64,000 nucleotides of DNA. Origin: Lingula anatina. Lineage: Eukaryota; Brachiopoda; Lingulata; Lingulida; Lingulidae. Below, one piece after another: positions 48,544 through 59,086 of the stretch; positions within the stretch are counted from its first letter, which is position 1, and the number at the start of each line of letters is the position of its first letter. The DNA is taken from the NCBI RefSeq assembly GCF_001039355.2, contig NW_019775780.1:248001-312000 (forward strand), given 5' to 3'. Under the pieces are notes generated by a model, which searched no databases, was not told the DNA's origin, and saw nothing but the letters and a program-made list of their open reading frames with translations. A program made the position numbers and the translations under genes.

Positions 48544-51500
48544 CTGTCTGTCATGACGGGAATGGTGAATTGTGAATGTGCCTGGATGAAATCATTGAGA
48601 TCTGACAACTGCTCCGTAAACCAACCCAGGTCTTCACTGCTCAGGCGACTGCCAATCTGGAAGATAGGAACATAACTTCTCTATAGTATAAGACGTAGAC
48701 CTTTTATTTTGTATTAACGACATAAACATATAATAAAAGGCTCACGTTGCAGGGGTAATATTAAACTATTCATTACATGTCTGACATTGTCGAACACACT
48801 ACTTTTTTTGTGAATTCTAGTGTTTAATGAGACAACCAAATAACACTTACAATTTCTTTCTGTCCTTGCTTGCCTTGAACTGTGAAAGTGTTGACTACCC
48901 TATAGTCCCAGAGGGGTCTGCAAAAAAGAACCCAGCAATAATTTAAAAAACTGTTAAATATATATATATATATGCCACCAAAAAAATGTTTTTTGAGAAA
49001 ACGGCACACATCTGACTACTACATCTTTCAAAGATTTCATGCAGAACTTGCTATCAGTTCATATACATATACACTGATTTATTCAAGGCACTGAATCTTG
49101 GGGATAAACCCATACTACAACCAAAAGAATAATTCATTGCACCCAATTTTACAGGATTGAGAAATGCCAAGTCACTTTTTATGGAATCTTACCGTACAAT
49201 TCTCCCCACATACAGACACAGGCCATCATGTTTACCAGAGAACATCATTTCATGAGCCAAACCACTGGTGAATGTTGACTGCTGCTGTTGTTGTTGTTGC
49301 TGTTGTTGTTGTTGTTGTTGACCAAAACCACTTGTGATAGGTGTAGACATCTGATTAGGGTGCATCCCTAGGTAAGACAAAAAGATCATGAATTAGCACA
49401 AGGCACTAAAAAAAATCTGCTTACATTGATGAGACTGGAAACAAACCCATCTGCTCTAAAGCTGCAGAGTTTGTTGCCATAAAAGAAATGCTAAACTTTA
49501 AGCACTGTTAAGATGATCAATAAGTGCATTAGCCACACATAAACAGCAGCATGCATGCCTACCTGGTGCAGGAGTTGTGAAACCACTAAAGCTTGTCTGT
49601 CCGGGGCCCGGGGAAGCAAAGCCACTAGTGCCTGTTAACACAGCATGGTAAAAGCTCAAACAACCCATTTATTGTGCAACATACACACATAAGGCTTAAT
49701 GTGTAATGCAAATATTTGGTAAAATTCTCATAATTCATCTTGAATGAAATTAGAAGAAACTAGAAGAAAAAATATTGGATTATGACAAAAAATGCATGTT
49801 GTTGCATCATTCTAAAAAGCAACAGTACATGGGAGACCCAATGAATTAACAAATCTAACTAAAAAAGCAACACTATAGGGGAGTCCCAATGAATTAAACT
49901 TTCTAACTACCATGATAATAGCATAATGAATGCATAATGAATGCATAATGTCATGAGCTGAAAAGGCCCTTGAAACTACTTTACAACTACTATATAAGAC
50001 ACTAGCTTATACTAACCTATAGTGCTAGTGTTGCCATGGAAAGTGGGTCCTATATTGCTTGGTGGTGGATTTCCCCCTATACTGTACTGGGCTTCTCCCC
50101 CATACAGGAAAAATGCCCTTGCAGCCCAGTCTGCAACCTGGAGGTAACAACATTTAATATTTACAAAAATAAATAAATAAAGATAAACTGTAGAAAAGTT
50201 ATGCCAACAAAGAAATCATTATGATCTATTTACCATGAATACATGTACATCCTTTGCATTAAGAACTGCAAAGCAATATTCTGATTATTTCAGATATATT
50301 CATATAAGGATTAAAAATATATATATATATATATCATTGGTTTTCACATTTTGACTTCTTGCACCAAGCAAATATTCCAGGCACTTAAAAAAGTTTCACA
50401 AAAATAAATCCTACCTGTTTGTCAACAGCAAGCTTGGAGCAGGCTAAGATGAGGCATGTAGCACAAGCCTGGTCAGCCTGGAAATATAGGTAAAGGTGAA
50501 CATGTATTCATAAAGCATTTTTAAATAGTACAAAATGCTATCTACAAAATACAATATAGATTTTCATCCATGTGTTTTGGTTGTAAAAATCACTTACCCT
50601 GTGTAGTTTAAAGAAAGCCTTGACTTCTTCAGAGTCTGGTCCATTGTTATTTAACAACAGCTGTCTCAACTGGTCAACTGGACGTAGCTTGTTCATTAGA
50701 TGGCTTCCCTAAGTAATCAAAGAAAGTCAGTCCAGCTCATTTTTGTATCTAGTTTATATTTAACAAAGTATAAGAAATAGAGAAAAAATTTTAACTGCAT
50801 TTTTCTTATGAAATAATTTATGCTCACCATATGCTTACCATTATCAAAATAATTTTACACATCTTTACTCAACCTTAAAACCAAAACTAGACATAAAATG
50901 ATAAAACCTCAAGCTATTATATGATTTCTTACAAATAAATAATCTGTACAATAATTTGAATATAATTTTCTTTAATATCATTCACCATATATCACAGATT
51001 CATGGGTGAAAGCTGTAAAAACTAAAAATCCTGAAAACCTAGGCTATAATGTCTCATTGCATTTAAACCATATGAAAAAATAGCTCTATCAAAATGAGGA
51101 CCAAAAATGCTGAAACCAGGCATAATCCTGAAAATTTTTCACCCAGATTGCTATACCTGAGCAGTTAGCAGCACAAATCTCCTCACAGGTTCCATGTGTT
51201 GTGTGACTACCAGAGGGGGGTCAATGGTAGGCATACCCAGGGGATCACTGGGTACCCCTAGCCCATACAGGGGGAGGGGGACCTCACATATAGCCCAGGT
51301 CCTGCCATCAATAGGGGCAGAGGCAGTAGTTTCCATCAGCTGGGATTGGAAAGGAAAGGTGTCTGGACTGAGGGCCCACAACAGGTCATTATCCTCAGAC
51401 TGGGAGGCTGCCAGGAGAAGCGTTCCTATTGGAAAAGTTGTCATATTATATTCATCCATCACAGAAGGGAATAAAATGACCACACTGATAAACAACAGTG

Positions 51501-54500
51501 GCTTGAAAGTGATTGTAAACAAATTTCTAGATGACATTTAATAAAATGACTTCTAAATAGCGACAAAATATGTTAATAGTGAGAATATCAATATGAATAA
51601 ATAGGCATATTGTAACTTAACATATCTCAATATTTTAACATAATTATTTTAATAATAAAATCAAGTATGCATTGACTACAAATGTTCTCTTTCCTCAGCA
51701 GAAAACAAAATCTGACCTCTTTTATAATGTGCCATGTGAGAGTTTGTTGGTCTTTGCTGTGTAGAAATGGCAGAGAATCCAGGAGGCAGGCGTACATGAA
51801 GGAGTGAAAGCATACTTGGGCGACTACGTGTCTCACCAAAGTAACAGGTGGTGAAATACAACCTTACACCTGAAATTTTCAATACAAATATTTGTGTGTT
51901 CGTGATTTGTCAAAAGCATAGAAATGAATAATAAATAAGATAAACAATATAAGAGAAGTATCACGTAGTAACATGAGTCACATGACAATAAATTAACATC
52001 AATATACATTAGATACAATATACTGCAGTTCATCCATATATTTGTGACAATGATGCTGTTGCCATAAAAAATTGATTACTTAGTGACAAAGAACAAAACA
52101 GACATAAAATCTACCTGTATGTGTGACAGCAATTAGATGGACATTTGTTGACTCATTTCTTGTGACAGCTGCTATGTGGATTATAGGTTTAAAATTTGAA
52201 CGATCAATTGTTCTGAAATAAATGGGAGAAAAAAACATGCATCATATTAGAAAATCCATGTTACAGATTAAAGACTGCATTGAAAATATTTCAAATTATG
52301 ATGTATAATTTTGCATGGGGTAAGTTAGGTCCATAAAAAACTTAATAAGAGTTACCTAAGACGGAAAACAGGGACCCGTAACGCAAAAGCATCGCATATT
52401 GCAAATAGCGATATCACATAGAGGCTACAATGTATTATATGGGGCGAGTATTGTCGAGTAATGGAATGGAGATGCTTGTGCTAGGTTGCCATACACGATG
52501 CTTTCGTGTTACAGGGCCCAGATCATTTTGATTTGGCTAACAACACTTTATCTTCCTCTCATAGGCTGACAGCAGGAAATGGGTGAAAAAATGTCCACTT
52601 ACCTAGCTACCAAGGCAGCATTCTGTAAAATAGTTGTCTGTGTGATTGCGGCAACTCTGCTCATTCCCTGGCCATCCTCTCCCAAGTCAAACACCTGCAA
52701 TCATATCCCAAGTTCATGGTTTGTTCCCATAAAAACAATGTTGTTTCAATAAAAAATGTTTACTAAAAATTACTCACAATACAGTATTGAAACTTAAAAA
52801 ATTCATTAAGCTGACATTGTTAACTTTCTCTGACCTGAATAGTGCCTTTTTCTGATCTTGTATATAGAATATGTCTGCTCTCATCTATACTGATTTGGAT
52901 AAGTGGATCTGGAATAAACAAATTAATGGAATTAACTGAAAAGTTTTTTCACTGTACCATATCTTTACCTTCAAATAATCAATTTTTCACACACTATAAT
53001 ATATAAAATCCTTTTTCCACAAATAAATAAATTGATAAAAATTCAAATTCAAATAAAAAAATAAATGAATAAAAAAGCCCACATAAATGGACAAGGAACA
53101 TGCAGCATGGCATCTCCTGCTAACATAATATTACCAAAGGCTTTAGATATTTCTAAGGTCAATACAATGGGTCAACTCATCAACTCACCATCTTCAGCAA
53201 ATGAGAAGTTTAAAAATGATGGCACCAGGAAGGACAGAGAGCTTGTAGAATGGTTGATCTTCCTGCATCTTCGACTGAACCAGCCATCCTCAGCCTGAAT
53301 AATGGAAAGACAAAACACAAGATATACATCAGAAAATGTCCATGCAAAAAGAACTTCAAGTTGCTAAACCACTTTGAATTCCAAATACAGTTCAAACCCT
53401 TTCACCTTAAAATGTGATGAAAATGTTGCGAGGCATAATCTAACTAAAATGCATGTCATACAAACATTTATGTTTATTATTATTATCATCAATATGCTTT
53501 GAAGTAGCAAGCTTAAAAATACCTGGTATGCCAATTCATAGAGGCAGCCATCTTTTCCTGTCATGAAGATCCTTCCACTCTCTGTGCCAGAGATACTCAG
53601 GATGTAGGTGTTGTCTGTGGGGACAGTGAACAGAGGATCAGGGAGGAGGTGCATCTCCCCGAAACCTGGGTCTGTGATTGGATCTGGAATTAATTCATGT
53701 CAAAGTTTATATCAAAAAAAGCCCAAATGGAAGTCCATTTCTATCACAAAGCCTTTGTTAATAGAAAAAATTCTGAAGATAATCAATCAATGGGAAAATT
53801 TCTAGTAAAAAAAAAATTCTAGGTACAGCAATAACAGATTAAAGTTTCACAAACTTGCATTAATACAGATTAACTATGTATGATAAGGATATACTCACCT
53901 AGATGTGGACTTGAAAAACTGACACCAAGTAGAACAATGTCCACTGGCGTTGTCAGACACAGGAGGTAGTGGATGTGAGGCTGGAATATTCCTGTGAGAA
54001 ACATCAAATAAATTATCTGCAATGGAGTGTATCTCAAATATGTGTTGCTTTTTTTTTGTTCAATTAGCACAATATATCCTGTTTACAACTCTGAGATACA
54101 AGTGAATATCTTCTCAGGCGGAATGTCAGATTCAATTTAATCTACCGTTTACACAAACACAACAAACTCCCTGAATTCAGCACTTCCTTACCTGGCTTTG
54201 GTTTAACAAGACCTGCACTGAGAATGGTTTCATTCAAACCATCAAAATAGGCAAGATCACCCCTGTAACAAACAGTGTCACAATTATGGTTTGGAATATA
54301 AAACTTGCTTCTGTGACTGATAAAAATCTCATATAATAATCTGCTTCTAAATAGGAGACAGAAAAAAAATACAGATCTATTATTCAAATTCATATTTGTT
54401 ATAAAAAGTTCAAATACTTTACCCATGTTCATAGTTCCATACAAATATATCACTGTCTATGGACAGCCAGGCTCTGCTGATTTCTGGGAACAGACCCATC

Positions 54501-55310
54501 ATACAGTTACACTGCATATCTGGGGGAATGTTAAGGAAAAGCAGCCTAAGCTTTTGACATTTACACCTTAATTTTATAGCATAGTAATACAGTAATTTTT
54601 CATAATATATATGAGGTATTCTCTAAGTTTGCTTAAAATTAGCAGTTGACAATAATATAGATTTTGCTCAAGTTATAGTTCAGTCATTCAGTGTTCATAA
54701 TTAGGAATTGTATGATAACATTTTAATATATACCAATTAACAAGCCTAGCATATAAACACATTTGAAGCTACAGATTCAACTGTAGGATACGTCCGAACT
54801 GTTCCACCAGCTCAGGAGGCAAAGGAACTCTTTTGACTGTGCTAAGTTCAGGAAGTGAAACGAGACCAGCTCTGGTATCTGTGATGCTTGGATAGTCATA
54901 GTCATTTAACCCACTGGCTGTAGGCAGTTCTAGCAAATAAATAAATGAATACTTTAAGGTCATATAAAAAGACGTGTCATGATAGCTTATAAATAAAAAA
55001 AGACCGTAATGATTACATTTGTTGACTTCACAATCATCTTTCTAAATGATAAAAACATTAACATTTAATTTGAACTGAACAATTCAACTGATGAATATAA
55101 TTCAATATTCAAAAAATCAATTATCGTCAACAAAAGAATCTTTAAAAAAGCATTATACTTACTGTGAGATTGCACTTTGAGAAGGTCTGTGAGATCACCA
55201 TGTCTTTTATCTGCCAGTAGTTGTCTGTCAACTATGCCAGCAGCTGATTCCACTGCATCAGCCAGGCTGGCTTGAGACAAGGTTTGATTACCCAGAAAAG
55301 ATGAAGACAT
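48544..55310 (-). CDS. NUP155: NUP155 second copy, exons 1-19 only
   Basis: Minus-strand exons equivalent to exons 1 (55310-55163) to 19 (ending 48544) of the complete gene, with the same splice sites and no frame break seen. Exons 20-34 are absent because the copy begins in intron 19 at the N join. The exon 17 Gln run is fourteen uninterrupted Q, one residue longer than copy A and without its proline. It codes for the propeller half only; as an allele it would be completed by sequence represented once, at 34745-39997. Treating it as a separate truncated gene is the less likely reading. Confidence 0.9.
52371..52519. mobile_element. 149-bp MITE-like insertion in a NUP155 intron (copy B only)
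   Basis: The ends match as ~24-base inverted repeats: GGGACCCGTAAC...AAAGCATCG on the left and the inverse of GGGCCCTGTAAC...AAAGCATCG on the right. The equivalent site in copy A (near 44201-44210) is uninterrupted, reading AAAACAGATC. The target duplication is at most 1-2 bases (A or AG). There is no coding capacity. Confidence 0.85.
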
Positions 55311-56511
55311 GGTGCTTCCTAACAGAAATGCTCAAAAACTTAAGACCTGCTATCTGAAAGAAAAAAGATTGAAAATTGAAATTTATCAACCAAATGGCTG
55401 TTCCTACTTTGTGATTCTAAATTAATGTCATATTACACAAGTGATGTCATACAGTGAGAGGTTGGGAGATGTCAGTTCTACATCCTCCATCAATATCTTA
55501 ATTGCACTCACTGCAATTCAAGATGGGGGGGGGGGGGAGAAATAGGTCAGTCTTTCTATCATTGATTTAATCACATGACAATTTGCCTATTTTCTGTCTG
55601 ACATGCTAGGCACTTACTTGTATCTTGGGCGGAAATTGAGGAAAATAGATGCAAGTTACAAGTGTGCTTGATTAAGGACAATGTACTGCAAAAGTGCATA
55701 ATTTTTAAAACAGACACCGAGTCTGAAGAACCATGGGATTCACTTAGAAAAAATTCATCAACAGGAATAAAGAGTGGCTAGTTTAATTGAGGTCACAAAC
55801 CCCATTTTTTTGGTCACTTACACGTTCTGGACAAGATGACAATTAAGATGAATTTTTCTACACACAACAGATCGGGGGCGTCTCGATAGTCCGAAGGTTC
55901 ATTGGTCCGAAGGTTCATTGGTCCGAAAAGTGGTAACATTTTTATCGATTTTTTAATCAAGGGTTCATTGGTCCGAAGGTTCTATAGTGAACATTCGGAC
56001 CAATGAACCTTCGGACTATTGAACCTTCGGACTATCGCTACGGCCCCAACAGATCCACTAGTGTAACAACGACTGTCACTGTGTCGCCACGCAGTTTTTC
56101 AATATCTTCAAAGGCTGATAGGTGATAATCAGCCATCACATACTTTCTTTCATTGTTAAATCAATATATAAGCGTAAAACTCACCGAAAGAAACAACTGC
56201 AATCGAACAAAGCACCCTAATTAATAGCTTTCACATTCCGTCCTCCCGCCGCATGGAGGGCGCCATTTTTTGAGAGTTTGCTCGAGATTAACCCGAAATA
56301 TGTGATAAAAGCGATTAAGATTGAACTCTATTCTAGAAGTTACCCAATACGGTGATAATGATTAGGATTTTTATCTGAAAAGGATTATTTCTTCCAAACT
56401 GATTTGCAAAAAACTAAAAATAACAACAATAATATTATCTATTTTATTCCATGTAAAGGACAATCCATCTTGTATTTAGTCGAACAAATTTCATCATGTG
56501 ACTTGTTCAAA
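55311..56511. promoter_or_regulatory. Divergent NUP155 / RIMOC1 promoter region (copy B)
   Basis: Equivalent to 46993-47995 but enlarged by the 174-bp element. The YY1-like GCGCCATTTTTTG core near 56260 is kept. A G run near 55526 is specific to this copy. Confidence 0.6.
55874..56047. mobile_element. 174-bp inverted-repeat element with 8-bp target duplication (copy B only)
   Basis: Flanked by exact AACAGATC duplications at 55866-55873 and 56048-56055; copy A has one AACAGATC at 47531-47538. Terminal inverted repeats of about 53 bases start GGGGGCGTCTCGATAGTCCG and, inverted from the right, GGGGCCGTAGCGATAGTCCG. Inside them a GGTTCATTGGTCCGAA-type unit is repeated several times, so the element is almost one long hairpin. 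There is no coding capacity. Eight-base duplications are made by hAT, P and Merlin-type transposases, but these ends match none that I can name with certainty. Confidence 0.95.
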
Positions 56512-58596
56512 ATGGCGGAGTGCAATACCGAAGCGCGGCTGCTAGGGAATGCATCGGGATTGAAAGAAACCTTCCAAGTTCTTAGTCAAAAGATTGACAA
56601 GTTGTACTCTGAATCCCAAGGTAAACTTAGTTTTTTATTGTTAAGCTGCTGTAGTTATGTCTTTAAGTGTATCGCTCATAATAGCAGTTGCAAATTGTAG
56701 AGCTTGGGAGGGTGGTTGGATTCGTTAAATTATTTATTATGCAGATGAATGTTACATTTTAGGTGATATATTTTTGCAAAAAGCAAAAGAAAAGTGCGGT
56801 CAGGGTTTGCAAGGAATTGATGCTGGAAGCGAAGATTACAATGTGCTTCTTCAAAATTATACTCAAGTAGGTACAAGTATTGATTTCCATAATTATGCAT
56901 TTTAAGCAATATATACTGTATTTAGTTGTGGAGGTTATATATAGGGGCAGTGGGAATACTTTAACAGGTGGACAAGAAATATAATATCCCTTATCTCAAA
57001 TCATAAAAATAACTGATCTGCAAAGTTCTACTTTGGTGTGGATAATATCATGAGACCTGCTTTTGCAACAATTGTTGTTTTGTTATTATATTCCTAGGCT
57101 GTACTGGATTATACATTTTATAAAGAAAGCAAGCTTGTCGATGAAGACTTTCCAGCTGCAACAGCTGAAGCCAGACTCCAGGACATTTTAGGTTTATTTC
57201 AAATATAAAATTTAGCATATATCAAGCATAACTTTAAATACAAAAAGAATGATCTCTTTTCTGGATTTTGATCTTTATAGTTTGAACTATATACATATGA
57301 TAAATACTTCAACATTTGTTAGGGCATTGTGATTCTTAATTGTATCAATTTGTATGACAAGGTGAAACTAAATCCAGTATGTGGGCTTTTACTATTTCAG
57401 TGGCTTTACTTCCATTTAATGAAGATGACTAAATTCAAATTTCAGGAGAGCTAGATGGTGCTCTACAAACTGTGGATCTTCATAACAGGAACGCTGAAGA
57501 GGTAAAAGCAAAATAATTCTGCTTCTTACAATAGTAATAAAATTATAAAAGATGTTAGGATTGTTGTAATGATAATATTTAGACTTAAGATATTGTTTGC
57601 AACTTTGCATTTTTCTTTGAAAAGAAGAGCAAAACTGTTTTAGATAATTTGAAAATTATGTTTTCTTTAACTTTTAGATAGCTGCAATATTAGGAGAAGA
57701 ACTGACAGAATGCATATATTGGAGAAAAGGTGCACTTTTATACATGTATTGTTTTACAATTAATGAAGAAAAAGACCGCAGAGAGAAGAATGGAGACACA
57801 TTTCTAAAGGTAGGAAGTTCTTAGCATCTTTGCACCAGTTTGATTACACTTACCACAGGATCCAAAACATAGCAGCCTTGATGAAGGAACATTCACTATC
57901 TTGTTATGTTTAATTATGAAAATACTTTATTATCCACATTTTGATATCTCTTTGATAATGCTTAAATGCTATTTGGTGCGTTTGTTTTAGAATGTGAAAA
58001 AAGGAGTGGGCTATCTGCAGTCTATGCTTAGAGTCCGTGCTCCAGTGGAAAATGGTGCTAATGTAGTATTTAATGATAATGACACTATGGAGCTATTAAG
58101 CAAAGGTAAGGTCTTTGATTTTTCACATGAATAATATGCAGTGAAAGGGATAGAGACCGTGGTATATTACTGTAATACTATATTATTGTAATTTTGAATA
58201 AATACCACTTTAAAATTTTAATTTCAAAAAGAAGTATGCAGGAATGCTCATTGTTTATAGTGGGCAGCTTTTTTTAAAATGTGGTTTAAATATGGAAATT
58301 CAATAAAAATATATCGTATTGTGATATTTTTAAGATGTCTTCTTTGCACATTTCCTACCATTTCAGGAATATTTAGTGACACTCATTTATTAGCCCTGAT
58401 GTATGCTGGAGAGATGTGTCACTGGTATGCAGAATTTTCCCAGAACCATACATCTAATGAAAGTGATCAATTCAGGGCAAGAGAAATAGGACAAAATGCA
58501 TTACAGCTCTATATTAATGCTGTGAAAGGACCATTGAAAGGCAAAGGATGGAACTGTGATAGAGCAGAAGAACTAATAAAAGACTTACAGCTTTAG
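56512..58596 (+). CDS. RIMOC1: RIMOC1 (C5orf51), RAB7A-interacting MON1-CCZ1 complex subunit
   Basis: Seven exons: 56512-56620, 56763-56866, 57098-57191, 57446-57501, 57678-57809, 57991-58105 and 58367-58596, in frame for 279 residues (human about 294). Family matches are strong: KLVDEDFP, LGEELTECIYWRKGALLYMY, IFSDTHLLALMYAGEMCHWY and GPLKGKGWN. The vertebrate protein binds RAB7A and the MON1-CCZ1 exchange complex and acts in late-endosome trafficking and mitophagy; the same role is inferred here. The start ATG is in a YY1-like motif. It lies head-to-head with NUP155 and tail-to-tail with DPH2. Human RIMOC1 and NUP155 both lie on chromosome arm 5p, so the linkage may be ancient. Confidence 0.93.
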
Positions 58597-59086
58597 CTTT
58601 TGTATGAATAGTGTTTATTTTAAAATGCATCCTTTAAAAATGTCACAAAATTGTATGGCACAGAGCTTCATTTGCTGTCAGATTATTATTGTTCACTGAA
58701 AATTCCTCATTCTTGGCTACATCCTACTACTGTAAATGATGAAAGGCAAAACTATTGGTGAATTGTTGGTAATTTAACCTGTGTTGTACATAAATTGTAC
58801 AACTTGAACCAAAACAAAAATTTAATGGTTAATGTTAGAGTTTGAACAGCTGGCTCTATTTAGAGACATTTTTCATGCTATAGCACATGTTCCAAGTAAC
58901 CACATTCCTTTTAAAGTGCTTAGTTGTAGTAAATGTAGGGATATTTTTCCATAACTATTGCACACAACACATTAAAAATATTTTCTTTGTTGTAAACATA
59001 TGTGCTGAAAATATGAATAAACAGCTTTTTTTTCACATTTGCCTTTTTGCAAGCTTCCATGATGCATTTAAATATCCACACATATA
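58597..59086. other. Convergent 3' ends of RIMOC1 and DPH2
   Basis: Only 490 bases separate the two stop codons. AATAAA on the plus strand at 59016-59021 would end RIMOC1 close to the DPH2 stop, while TTTATT at 58614-58619 would serve the minus strand close to the RIMOC1 stop. If both are used, the 3' UTRs overlap by about 400 bases. Confidence 0.5.

Larger units (their letters stand above)
48211..56725. repeat. Duplicated block, copy B
   Basis: Near-identical to 40011-48209 over exons and introns, and about 316 bases longer, a difference mostly explained by two transposon insertions (149 bp and 174 bp plus 8-bp duplication). Copy B continues into complete RIMOC1. Confidence 0.93.

Noticed and set aside
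48544-55310. Reading the second NUP155 as a true truncated paralogue
   Set aside because: Intron-level identity, the single N at the breakpoint and once-only flanks fit allelic contigs better.
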